A DNA stretch of 64,000 bases from assembly GCA_019186965.1 (NCBI GenBank), contig JABARV010000010.1, positions 62,001 through 126,000 of the forward strand, given 5' to 3'. Within the stretch, counting starts at the first letter, position 1, and the number at the start of each line of letters is the position of its first letter. The translations under genes were made by a program, and so were the position numbers. This document shows positions 56,256 to 64,000 of this stretch, piece by piece. The stretch is from Turneriella sp. Lineage in GTDB: Bacteria > Spirochaetota > Leptospiria > Turneriellales > Turneriellaceae. A model generated the notes under the pieces. It saw nothing but the letters and a program-made list of their open reading frames with translations. It was not told where the DNA came from and did not search any database.

Positions 56256-56297
56256 TTAAATAGTTGACACAATATCTTTACCGAACATCTTTCCACC

Positions 56298-57659
56298 ATG
56301 AAAGACCTCAAAAACAAAGTCGTGCTTATTACCGGTGGCGGCGGTGGAATTGGCCTTAACACAGCCGCATTTTTTGCCGAAGCTGGCGCACGCCTTGTTC
56401 TCACCGATATAAACGGCGAGGCTTTAGAAAATGCACGTAAAAATCTCGAAAAGCACCACGTGGACATCCTTACGCATGTAGTCGATGCAACAAACCTTAC
56501 CGCAGTTGAAGATTTACGCAACAAGGTTGAGGCAAGCTGGGGCGGTGTAGACATCCTCATCAACAACGCAGGTATTGGCTACAACGCCGAAATTGCCGAC
56601 ACCCCGCTTTCCAAATGGCGGCAACTTATGGATTTACATTTTTGGGCGCCACTTTACCATATCCAAACCTTTTTGCCGCGCATGCAAGAGCGCAAAAGTG
56701 GCCACATCGTAAATATCTCAAGTGGACAAGCGTACTTTCGTGCGCCAACGTGGGGAGCGTATTCGGTGACAAAACTGGCAATCGCTGCGCTTTCCGAGAT
56801 TTTAAGCGTCGAGGTCGCACGCGATAATATCCAAGTAACAACAGTCTATCCTTTTTTGGTAAATACTGGTTTTTACAATACCGCAAATGTAACCTCGATG
56901 GGGGAGCGCATTTTCTATGGACTTCTACCGCTCTATTCGCATAAACCCGAAGAAGTGGCAAAACTTATTTTCGAGGCCGTGCGCGAAGATAAAAGCGTCG
57001 AAATGGTAAGCGTTTTAAACGGTGTCTTCAAGTGGATGCGCGTTTTAAACCCGGTAGCGCACGTTGTCGATGCATTTACCCTTGCCTTTATGTCAAAAAA
57101 AGAGCAAGACGCATTAGGATTAACACACGCAATAGATTCATTCCAGAATATGGTTAATTCTCTTTTCGAAAGGGCGAAAAAAAATACTCCAGAAAAAGGT
57201 TTCACAATCCACGAAGTAATGTCGGGAGAGCACGAGTTTACTTCGGGACATGGCCCTAAAGGGAAGCACGCATTCTTTTTTGAAGGAGATTGGGGACCAA
57301 AAAATCTTGTAGATTTTTTAAACGCGTCGGATAACTCAAAATTTATGGTAAGCCACCTTAAAGGTACCGTAACTGTTGGTGGGCTTTGCCAAAATATGCC
57401 TATGGAAGGGAAGCTCGAACTGCGCTATTTGCAAGAACAAAAAATTAGGTACACGTTTTCGTTTGAGGTGTCGGGAGAGCGTTACACTTATGTTGGTGAA
57501 AAGCGCGACATATACCCGTGGAATCTTCTTTATTCGCACACAACGTGTTTTGGGACACTCACAAAAGAATCTAGTGGCGAGGTTATCTCGAATTCGGTAA
57601 CGCACTTTGACATGGGTAGCATGCCCCAGTTTTTGGGTTCTCTCGCATTAACGGGCTAA
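56298..57659 (+). CDS. Short-chain dehydrogenase with extra C-terminal domain
   Basis: 453 residues. The N-terminal 260 form an SDR: KVVLITGGGGGIGLNTAAFF (NAD-binding glycine motif), ILINNAGIGYNAEIADTPL (NNAG), IVNISSGQAYFRAPTWGAYSVTKLAIAALSE (Ser, Tyr-xxx-Lys). The membrane-like helix after it (IFYGLLPLYSHKPEEVAKLI) suits steroid or lipid-type SDRs. From about 300 a second domain follows with FTSGHGPKGKHAFFFEGDWG, NMPMEGKLELRYLQEQKIRY, and YTYVGEKRDIYPWNLL, a beta-rich fold I cannot name; it may bind acyl or sterol ligands. It stands alone and is convergent with the next gene, 10 nt apart. Confidence 0.82.
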   Translation: MKDLKNKVVLITGGGGGIGLNTAAFFAEAGARLVLTDINGEALENARKNLEKHHVDILTHVVDATNLTAVEDLRNKVEASWGGVDILINNAGIGYNAEIADTPLSKWRQLMDLHFWAPLYHIQTFLPRMQERKSGHIVNISSGQAYFRAPTWGAYSVTKLAIAALSEILSVEVARDNIQVTTVYPFLVNTGFYNTANVTSMGERIFYGLLPLYSHKPEEVAKLIFEAVREDKSVEMVSVLNGVFKWMRVLNPVAHVVDAFTLAFMSKKEQDALGLTHAIDSFQNMVNSLFERAKKNTPEKGFTIHEVMSGEHEFTSGHGPKGKHAFFFEGDWGPKNLVDFLNASDNSKFMVSHLKGTVTVGGLCQNMPMEGKLELRYLQEQKIRYTFSFEVSGERYTYVGEKRDIYPWNLLYSHTTCFGTLTKESSGEVISNSVTHFDMGSMPQFLGSLALTG

Positions 57660-57669
57660 AGAAAATTTG

Positions 57670-59220
57670 TTACTCGTTTTTTTTCTTTGAAGACCACAAA
57701 ATACGGTTTTCACGCTCTATTTTCTTTTGTAGTAATTTTGTGTCGTTTAGGCGCAACGCTTGCTGTATACGTTGGCTTTCGATAGAGTTAAGCGAACGGT
57801 ACTTTTTTATATGCTCTTTTAGCGAATCGTAAAGTTCTTTTGCGACAAAATCGCCGTCGTCGGTAAGCGAGTCGATAGTCTTCCAAATTTCGACAGCGCG
57901 GTTTCCGTTTTGCCACGATGCTGCGTTTGCGGGGTCAATGCTTTCCCAAAAAATACGTCCTTTTGCGAGCGTGGCATCTTTTGCGCGGTATCCACCGGGA
58001 GTTGTTTGCGTTAAGTAATCGAGAATTTCAAGACGTTTAAGGTAGTAGTGTTGCAGTGCAGCATCTTCGTTACGGATGCCTTTTTTGGCGGCAAGAGGTA
58101 AATAGCGGTTAACAACCTTTTCGAGCGTTTTTACGCGAATGTTGTCGCGTGCTTTGGCAGAAAGTTTGTCGATATGCTTTTTTACGTCAAAAAGAAGTTT
58201 TAAAGCGCGTCCTTGGATTTCGTAAATATTCTCGATAGCAAACAAAATTTCCGTTGCGTATTTGGTTCCCTTTTTTTTAGAAACGACAGCAAGCGCTTTG
58301 CGTAAAAATTCTTCCTTGTTAAGCGCTTCGTGAAAATAATCAATGGCGAGATAGGTCATGTCGCTATTAAAAGACGATGCAACGCGCTGCAAGTTTTCGT
58401 AATAAAGGTCGCGGATTGCCTGCGGAAGGTCACCTTCGTTGGGGTCGTAATTTCCGAAATCGCGTAAAAAATTATCAAGCTGTTTCTCTTTAGGTTCGGA
58501 AAGCGTTTCGTCGAAATATTTGCGCCGTGCGGCGGCATCGAATTGTAACCGGCCAGCTGTTCCCTGCGCCTTACGGTTTACTATAACCTTTGTACGTTTT
58601 TTATCGGCGATGGATTTTCCCTCGCGCCATAGCCTGTAGTTTTCGATAATCTCGTTTCGTTCTTCCATTTTTTCAAGCTCTTGTGGAGCTTCTTTGATGT
58701 CTTCGTGGAACGGTTTATCAATCGTGTGCAGGGTAGGGAAAATATCTTTTGCGATAATGTTGCGGTAGTCGCGTTTACGGTTGCGGTATTCTTCGGGAAC
58801 ATCGTTGTTGAGCGCGGTGCGGGGATCGTCTTTGTCGGCGTAGCTATCGTTTAACGCCTCACCTTCTTCGGTGCGGTCAAGTTGCTCTTTCCATTTACCG
58901 CCTTTAAGGCCAAATTCTTCCGCAAAGTCGCCTTCTCCCTTGCGGCGTTCATCTGCCATGGGGCCGCGTTCAAAGCCACCGCCGTCTTTTGCGCCATCGT
59001 CGCTTTTGTCTGGTGAGTGCGGCGATTTAGGCCCAGGGACAACCTGTGCTAAAAGGTGTATTTGTGGCTTATTACAAATTTGTATTTCTTGTGCGCCAAG
59101 CCCACGGATTGCTAAATGTGTAAACAAAGACAGGTGCAAGAGGAAAGATAGGTAAAGAAACAACGCCCACCGCTGTTTGTTTACGTATTGGAGGAAAAGT
59201 TTTGCTGCCGAGGCGGCCAT
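57670..59220 (-). CDS. Bitopic protein with long coiled/helical periplasmic part
   Basis: 516 residues. The N-terminus has one membrane segment (WALFLYLSFLLHLSLFTHLA), which may be an uncleaved signal anchor. The rest is Lys/Glu/Asp-rich and helical, with DSYADKDDPRTALNNDVPEE and DYRNIIAKDIFPTLHTIDKP. The C-terminal 150 residues are also helical and charged. No enzyme motif. It follows the metalloprotease lipoprotein on the minus strand (30 nt), so they are likely co-expressed. Family unknown. Confidence 0.78.
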   Translation of the reverse strand: MAASAAKLFLQYVNKQRWALFLYLSFLLHLSLFTHLAIRGLGAQEIQICNKPQIHLLAQVVPGPKSPHSPDKSDDGAKDGGGFERGPMADERRKGEGDFAEEFGLKGGKWKEQLDRTEEGEALNDSYADKDDPRTALNNDVPEEYRNRKRDYRNIIAKDIFPTLHTIDKPFHEDIKEAPQELEKMEERNEIIENYRLWREGKSIADKKRTKVIVNRKAQGTAGRLQFDAAARRKYFDETLSEPKEKQLDNFLRDFGNYDPNEGDLPQAIRDLYYENLQRVASSFNSDMTYLAIDYFHEALNKEEFLRKALAVVSKKKGTKYATEILFAIENIYEIQGRALKLLFDVKKHIDKLSAKARDNIRVKTLEKVVNRYLPLAAKKGIRNEDAALQHYYLKRLEILDYLTQTTPGGYRAKDATLAKGRIFWESIDPANAASWQNGNRAVEIWKTIDSLTDDGDFVAKELYDSLKEHIKKYRSLNSIESQRIQQALRLNDTKLLQKKIERENRILWSSKKKNE

Positions 59221-59250
59221 TGGTTGCGTTTCGTTTCTGCTCCAGCCGTG

Positions 59251-62200
59251 TCAAGGAAAGGGATAAATAGAGTCGCAATCCGGTCCTGATGGATTATCCA
59301 CGCAGCTTAAATTAATCCGCGATACACGGCCATTGTATACCGATGTCATAAAAAGATAGTTGTTGCGCGTTCCCTTCTGGATTGAATTTACCAGCGCCAA
59401 AGCGTGCGGTTGTGCGTAGTAATCGGGCGGATAATAGCTAACCCCTTGGTACGGGTCTGATGCGGGAGCGGGTGCAGTTGTTTCCCAACCCACGCGGCCG
59501 TGGCCAATCCATCCGCAAAATTTTCCCGCAGTTACGGGTTTGTCGCAGTTTGCGCCGTCGATACGCCACTTAACAATGCGGTTGTTTTCACGGTCGGCGA
59601 TAAAAAGGTATTTTCCATCGGTTGCAACATCCGACGGGTAACGGAAATACTTAACATTGGAGCTTAGCGTTTGCGAAGGCGGGGTTGCCATCGGTTGCCA
59701 ATCGTCGTGGCCATCGCCAAGCCAACCTTCAAAGTTTCCCGTAGCTACATCGATACGCACCACGCGCTGATTTCCTTCGTCGGCAACGTACATTTTTCCG
59801 TTTTTAATTTGCAATCCCCGTGGGCCAATCGAGCCATTACCAAAATAACCAGCGGAAAAACCATAGCTGGGTGTTTGCGATAAGGTTGTGGTGTCCCATG
59901 CATTTTTACCGTTGCCGATAAAACCGGCATAACTACCCGTTAAGCGGTTGCGGCGGCTAATGCGTTTGCTGCTATAATCGACGGTATAAAGGTATGTTGC
60001 GCTGGGGTCGTCTGGATCGGTTGCGATACTATATGGAGTGCGAAACATGCGCGGATCATTTTCTGCGCCTGCAGCAACTAAATCTCCCCCGCTTTTGAAA
60101 TTACCCGTTTGCCAAGTGTCATCAGTATCTAACCCCAACCAGCCAGTAAAAGTACCCGCTGCACTGTAGCGCACAATCCGCGAGTTATCTGCGTCTGCAA
60201 CATAAATGTTGTGGTCTCTATCCACGTGTACCCCTTGTGGGTAATTAAAATTGTGCGCACAGTACCCGTTAACGTAACGGTTGGCGGATTGGTTCCAGCC
60301 GGAGCCCGATGTTGGGCATAGGTTAGATGCATTCCCGAGCCTACCTAACGGAGTTCCTTTATCCAAATCGAGTTTTTGTAGGCTCATGTTTACAAAATCG
60401 GTAACGTAAAGAAAATTATTGGGATACCCAGAAGTAAAAGCAGCAATTCCCGCAGGGCGGTAGTACGTGCCGTCGGTGTCTGTAACCCATGGCGCCCCAA
60501 CACCACTTTGCCAATCAAAATCGGGAGAAGGTTGTATACCCGCAGTGTTTTTGCCAACCCACTTGCTGTGGTTACGTTTGAGTATCCAATTGGGATCAAA
60601 CTTTCGGCAGCTCCCTGTTTTGTTCGGGTTATGCACGACGATGTGCACAATATCGCCGTTTGCAAGGCCAAGCGTTGTCGTGAAAGGAATCGTTGTGCCT
60701 GCGTCGTATGTGTGCAAGTAGACCTGTGCCGGTGGACTACTGATGAAAGTGTCTTCGGTGGTTGTGTTTACAACGAGCTTAAGGGGTAGCTCCCCCACGA
60801 TGGGGTTTGTTCCCGCCACATTAAAGTGTGTTTCGTCTCCTGCGACACGGTGGCGGATAACAATGTACGAATTGGGTTTTAAACCAAACGTGCCGTCGCC
60901 GCACGAAGGGGCGTCAAAGTTAAAAGGAATTGCGTTTGGGTAACGCACTTTGGTGCTTGCGCAGCGGTTATCCGACGTGTTTGAGCTACCGATTTCCACA
61001 TTACAAAAACTATATTTTTGTTCTAACCCTGTTCCCGTGTTATCGATACCGTTTGTATCTGCAATGGGAATTCCCAAGAGCATTAAATAGTGTGTAATGG
61101 TAAAATCGGCATAGATAGAAGAAAAATTTGCACCGGGGATATACGATTGGATAAGTGTGTCGATTGTATCGAGGGAAGAATTGCCATTATGCGTAACAAC
61201 AGCACGGATAAAGTTAGCAGCGCTTCCTGGGGTTTGCAGTTCTAAACGGTGGCGCAAGTAGTTGAAGAAAAGGTTCGATTGTAAGTACCCAACAATTTTA
61301 GGCCCCCACGTTTGGAAATCCGTCAACTGTGGTGCTTTTTGGTAGTTGCTAAACATTCCAGGTGAACCCGTTTGGACAAGCCGCAGGGCTTCGAGTTCTG
61401 TTGCGCCATTGGTTTGGTGGGGCGCGTTTTCGGCGATTCCTTCGGCAATCCATAAATCGGGATTATTTAAACGCTGTTTTACGACGCGGTAGTTGTACGT
61501 AAATAAATGGGAAAGCTCGTGTATAACAATGCCGTTAACCTGGTTGGGTGCGGTTGTATAGCCCGGATTTAGGTCGTAATAAACAATACTCATCTCGTTG
61601 CTGTAGCCACCCAATTGGCCAATGAGGTTTGGGTAGCGTTGTATAGCAACGGGGTTTGTAAAAAGCGACGTAGTAAATTGGTTGGAATATAAATCACGCG
61701 GAGCAAAAAAACCGCCGACGTAGTTATTTGTCGTATCGAAATCGTCGAGGATGTCGTACGCGAGGATAACTATGCGTGCATTGTTGTTTGCATAAGGATG
61801 TTCACCTGCGCCGTAGGTATTAAGCAGGTTAGGGTATGCACATTCCAGAGTGTCGAGGATTGCACTGGGGCCGCGGGCAAATGTAAGTGTCGGCGTTGCA
61901 TTTGCGGGTGCGGCGTTAGTAATTACAACCGTGTTGGCGTCGACGATACTGGATATGTGTGTGGTGCACGGCAACCCTCCACCTGTAACGCGCATATTGA
62001 CCGATAGATCTGCCGTGGTGGAAAGCCCTGCCACGGTTGTGCTACCCGCCGTTAAGGTTCCGGTGCGGCTAATGTTTGAAGATACCAATACGCTGCTTGC
62101 CGCATCGGCATAGAGCACAAAATGCTGAGAGGTTGCACGCCGTACGGCGTTGACCCTGTAGAACGGAGTAAAACTCCCCAAAAGTGCATCCGCCGATGCC

Positions 62201-62415
62201 TGGCGGTTTTTTGCCCAAAAAGACCACGTAGAAGGACCGCCGTCTGGTCCCATACCGGGTTTTGTAGTGGTGGGGGTAACCAAAAGCGATGCAAGGGCAT
62301 CTGCGTCGCTCATGGTCGCGGTAGATGTACCCAAACGGGCGCATGCAAAAGATAAAAAGCTGATAACTATTGCAAAAGCACCTTTGAGAAATTTTTGTGG
62401 TACAGGGTAAATCAT
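59251..62415 (-). CDS. Lipoprotein metalloprotease-like domain with NHL propeller
   Basis: 1054 residues. Signal peptide AIVISFLSFAC (Cys near 25). Near residue 300 a zinc-protease motif: NGIVIHELSHLFTYNYRV (HExxH), with LWIAEGIAENAPHQTNG as likely third ligand Glu, the gluzincin layout. Upstream: ILAYDILDDFDTTNNYVGGF. From about 660 NHL/6-bladed propeller repeats appear: NFNYPQGVHVDRDHNIYVAD, DADNSRIVRYSAAG, RGLQIKNGKMYVADEGNQRV, and YPSDVATDGKYLFIADRENN. The end is Cys-rich (CVDNPSGPDCDSIY). It is probably an outer-membrane protein displayed at the surface. SD is weak (AGAG right at the ATG). Confidence 0.85.
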   Translation of the reverse strand: MIYPVPQKFLKGAFAIVISFLSFACARLGTSTATMSDADALASLLVTPTTTKPGMGPDGGPSTWSFWAKNRQASADALLGSFTPFYRVNAVRRATSQHFVLYADAASSVLVSSNISRTGTLTAGSTTVAGLSTTADLSVNMRVTGGGLPCTTHISSIVDANTVVITNAAPANATPTLTFARGPSAILDTLECAYPNLLNTYGAGEHPYANNNARIVILAYDILDDFDTTNNYVGGFFAPRDLYSNQFTTSLFTNPVAIQRYPNLIGQLGGYSNEMSIVYYDLNPGYTTAPNQVNGIVIHELSHLFTYNYRVVKQRLNNPDLWIAEGIAENAPHQTNGATELEALRLVQTGSPGMFSNYQKAPQLTDFQTWGPKIVGYLQSNLFFNYLRHRLELQTPGSAANFIRAVVTHNGNSSLDTIDTLIQSYIPGANFSSIYADFTITHYLMLLGIPIADTNGIDNTGTGLEQKYSFCNVEIGSSNTSDNRCASTKVRYPNAIPFNFDAPSCGDGTFGLKPNSYIVIRHRVAGDETHFNVAGTNPIVGELPLKLVVNTTTEDTFISSPPAQVYLHTYDAGTTIPFTTTLGLANGDIVHIVVHNPNKTGSCRKFDPNWILKRNHSKWVGKNTAGIQPSPDFDWQSGVGAPWVTDTDGTYYRPAGIAAFTSGYPNNFLYVTDFVNMSLQKLDLDKGTPLGRLGNASNLCPTSGSGWNQSANRYVNGYCAHNFNYPQGVHVDRDHNIYVADADNSRIVRYSAAGTFTGWLGLDTDDTWQTGNFKSGGDLVAAGAENDPRMFRTPYSIATDPDDPSATYLYTVDYSSKRISRRNRLTGSYAGFIGNGKNAWDTTTLSQTPSYGFSAGYFGNGSIGPRGLQIKNGKMYVADEGNQRVVRIDVATGNFEGWLGDGHDDWQPMATPPSQTLSSNVKYFRYPSDVATDGKYLFIADRENNRIVKWRIDGANCDKPVTAGKFCGWIGHGRVGWETTAPAPASDPYQGVSYYPPDYYAQPHALALVNSIQKGTRNNYLFMTSVYNGRVSRINLSCVDNPSGPDCDSIYPFP

Positions 62416-62493
62416 ACTCTAATGGAAAACAAATGTCCCTCTTGAATATAGTTGTTTTCTGATGGAGGGAGCCAAAATAAGCTAATTTTCGCC

Positions 62494-62540
62494 TTTTTAG
62501 GTTGTTCAATAGCCGCGTAAGCGGCCTATTGGACAACCCC
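62494..62540. repeat. 47-bp stem-loop repeat, copy 2
   Basis: Same unit as 55481-55527, with 4 differences. Here the arms are better paired (CCGC-GTAA-GCGG at the tip). It sits 7 nt before the remnant PIN-toxin frame. Confidence 0.8.
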
Positions 62541-62546
62541 GCATGG

Positions 62547-62774
62547 ATGGTCGTTGTGTTGGATACAACGGTATTGTTTCAGGCACTACGGGGACAAGGC
62601 GCATCTTATTATATTTTATCTTTGGTGCGCCAAAGCCAAATGGATAGTTTTTTAGCATTTATAAGTTACATTGCAAAGCCTATAGTAATCCATTTTACGT
62701 ATAAACCGAATTTGCGAGAGATAATGGCGGGCGTACCTAAAAAACGAAAATTGCCACACTGGGATCGTATTTAA
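62547..62774 (+). pseudogene. Truncated PIN-domain toxin (PIN_3-like remnant)
   Basis: A 75-codon frame from ATG 62547. It begins VVVLDTTVLFQALRGQGASY, the PIN strand with first Asp. It then jumps to MDSFLAFISYIAKPIVIHFT and YKPNLREIMAGVPKKRKLPH, where full-length relatives have about 40 more residues and then the DPDD acidic block. The second and third acidic residues are therefore missing. It is probably a dead toxin with an internal deletion and a lost C-terminus. No antitoxin is next to it. Between 62775 and 62840 nothing else is visible. Confidence 0.7.
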
Positions 62775-62840
62775 CACGTACAAAAAACTTGACCCCGTAG
62801 CTTTATAGGGCTTGGTTACCCTAAAGTATAAAGAGGGAAC

Positions 62841-63470
62841 ATGAAGCCACACACGTTTATCTATCTTGTTGTAGTACTCAGTCTTACCGCCACTCTGGGG
62901 GCAGCAAAGGCAGCGCCCAAAAAAGCTGCACCGCAAAACGTGGTAGAGGCGGTGCCTGCACCAATTTCAACGACTTATAAAGTCGCGCCGACGCTCTATG
63001 CGTTTGCGCTGGGCAGTTTGCCGTTTGCGAAACCCAGCGACTTTTTACAGCAAGCTTTGGGTGCCTCACTCGATTTTCGTTTTTCATTTTGGAAGCCGTA
63101 TTTGCAGCCTTACGTTTCGCTTTCTTATGCGTATTCGGGCGGCAAAGAGCACGTAAAGGGTATGAATTACGCTACCGCGCTTGCGGGGCTCAGTTACGAA
63201 TTCACTCCCCTGACACGCCATACCGCCTGGCGCGTTGTGCCGCACCTTGTGGGTGGCTATACGCGTGGCGCAATTGATTACACCGACACGAATGCGGCGC
63301 CGGTAACGCGCACGTACGGCGTGCCGCAAATAGCGTTGGGCGTTCTGAACGATTACCGTATTACGCAGCGCTTTAGCGTGGCGTTGGCACTGCGCGCGGG
63401 GTATCTTTTCGAGCACCAAACACCGCTGCCGTATGCAGCGTTACTTTTGGGCGCAGGCTATACATTTTGA
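62841..63470 (+). CDS. Small outer-membrane beta-barrel-like protein
   Basis: 209 residues with a signal peptide (FIYLVVVLSLTATLGAAKA). An Ala/Pro/Lys linker follows, then amphipathic strands: APTLYAFALGSLPFAKPSD, YLQPYVSLSYAYSGGKEH, AALAGLSYEF-type, HTAWRVVPHLVGGYTRG, RFSVALALRAGYLFEHQT. The end GAGYTF closes with Phe, as outer-membrane barrels do. AGAGGGAAC precedes the ATG. It resembles the C-terminal half of the 52750 protein. It precedes the FG-GAP lipoprotein by 31 nt, likely one operon. Confidence 0.8.
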   Translation: MKPHTFIYLVVVLSLTATLGAAKAAPKKAAPQNVVEAVPAPISTTYKVAPTLYAFALGSLPFAKPSDFLQQALGASLDFRFSFWKPYLQPYVSLSYAYSGGKEHVKGMNYATALAGLSYEFTPLTRHTAWRVVPHLVGGYTRGAIDYTDTNAAPVTRTYGVPQIALGVLNDYRITQRFSVALALRAGYLFEHQTPLPYAALLLGAGYTF

Positions 63471-63501
63471 ATGGTAAATAGGGCAAAAGGGGGATTTCAC
63501 G

Positions 63502-64000
63502 ATGCAACGGCTACATAAAACTTTCGCAACTATTACATTGACTGCCACCCTGGTTTTTACCGCGTGCGCAGACTTTGGCGGCGTGTTTGAAAAGCGCACG
63601 ACAGTGAATAGTGAGGTGAAGACACCCACCTACACCATCGGCGGCACGGTGAGCGGCCTTACGGGAACACTGGTGCTCCAAAACAAGAGCGGCGACGATT
63701 TAACGCTAACAGCCGATGGCAGTTTTACATTTGCCACACCTGTTGAAGAAAATCACGTTTACGATGTCACCGTGAAGACCCCGCCGAGCGGGAAGGTGTG
63801 CAGTTTGAATTTTGCCTCGGGGGTTGCCACCGCGAATGTCACGAATGTGGCGATTCAATGCGCCACGGACAACATTTGGGTACAAGACGCGTACCTCAAG
63901 GCCTCGAACGCGGAGGCATTCGACTTTTTTGGCTACTCGGTTGCGATCTCGGGCTCGACGGTGGTTGTGGGGACAAGTCAAGAAGCTTCCAACCAAACGA
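63502..64000 (+). CDS. FG-GAP repeat lipoprotein, 3' end outside window
   Basis: 166 codons visible. AAGGGGG precedes the ATG. Signal and lipobox: LTATLVFTAC (Cys20). The next domain is a small Ig-like fold (YTIGGTVSGLTGTLVLQNKS; VEENHVYDVTVKTPPSGKVC). Then the first FG-GAP/integrin-alpha blade begins: AYLKASNAEAFDFFGYSVAI and SGSTVVVGTSQEASNQT, cut by the window end. The repeat is the parent type of the fossil at 22862. Such proteins are usually secreted or surface-exposed propellers. Confidence 0.88.
   Translation, partial: MQRLHKTFATITLTATLVFTACADFGGVFEKRTTVNSEVKTPTYTIGGTVSGLTGTLVLQNKSGDDLTLTADGSFTFATPVEENHVYDVTVKTPPSGKVCSLNFASGVATANVTNVAIQCATDNIWVQDAYLKASNAEAFDFFGYSVAISGSTVVVGTSQEASNQT

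Overview
The window is a gene-dense bacterial chromosome segment, most likely from a spirochaete of the order Leptospirales (Leptospira/Leptonema/Turneriella type). The reasons are the flagellar set flgG-flgA-flgH combined with a Kdo transferase (so an outer membrane with lipid A), a 3-hydroxyacyl-CoA dehydrogenase/thiolase/acyl-CoA dehydrogenase operon, dapL-dapF for lysine and diaminopimelate, an extra FliG paralogue, and many lipoproteins with loose spirochaetal lipoboxes. The assignment comes from gene content only. No rRNA, tRNA or CRISPR array was seen.

Region 1 (1-21334, all minus strand) is an almost gapless gene train, read from right to left: transaldolase, an orphan ParA ATPase, a bitopic membrane protein, a 2553-residue TolB-propeller/TPR lipoprotein, a GAF-SpoIIE phosphatase, a HATPase anti-sigma kinase, a STAS antagonist, a FliG-like protein, acylphosphatase, WaaA, ClpP, ClpX, Lon and a membrane protein cut by the window edge. 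It joins a partner-switching stress circuit to the ATP-dependent protease system. The ClpP has Asn where the catalytic Ser98 should be.

Region 2 (21335-24788) is a scrap yard. It holds a decayed palindromic element, a GT4 glycosyltransferase, a fossil of an FG-GAP repeat gene, a Phd antitoxin with a frameshifted VapC, an 83%-identical copy of a sequence found again at 52111, and a P-loop kinase.

Region 3 (24789-33845, plus strand) carries gyrB, then the beta-oxidation operon with a TPR/CHAT-like secreted protein and a small lipoprotein at its end.

Region 4 (33862-39974, minus strand) is dut - RNase J - hisF - an 819-residue three-domain protein (isochorismatase-like without catalytic residues, APH-type kinase, dual-specificity phosphatase) - SurA-like lipoprotein. 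The three-domain protein is the strongest candidate here for an undescribed signalling enzyme.

Region 5 (40041-46736) holds flgG-flgA-flgH (with no flgI following), htpG, an RsmB-like RNA methyltransferase, a LOG-family protein and a small exported protein. Region 6 (46738-54189, minus strand) holds three lipoproteins, icd, dapL-dapF, a small unknown protein beside triplicated GGGG/CCCC palindromes, and an exported protein with a probable beta-barrel C-terminus.

Region 7 (54268-64000) is accessory: a formylglycine-enzyme-like lipoprotein preceded by heptamer repeats, a RelBE module with a near-consensus promoter, a two-copy 47-bp stem-loop repeat, an SDR with an extra C-terminal domain, a metalloprotease-NHL lipoprotein, a truncated PIN-toxin remnant, a small beta-barrel protein and the start of an FG-GAP lipoprotein that is the intact relative of the fossil in region 2.
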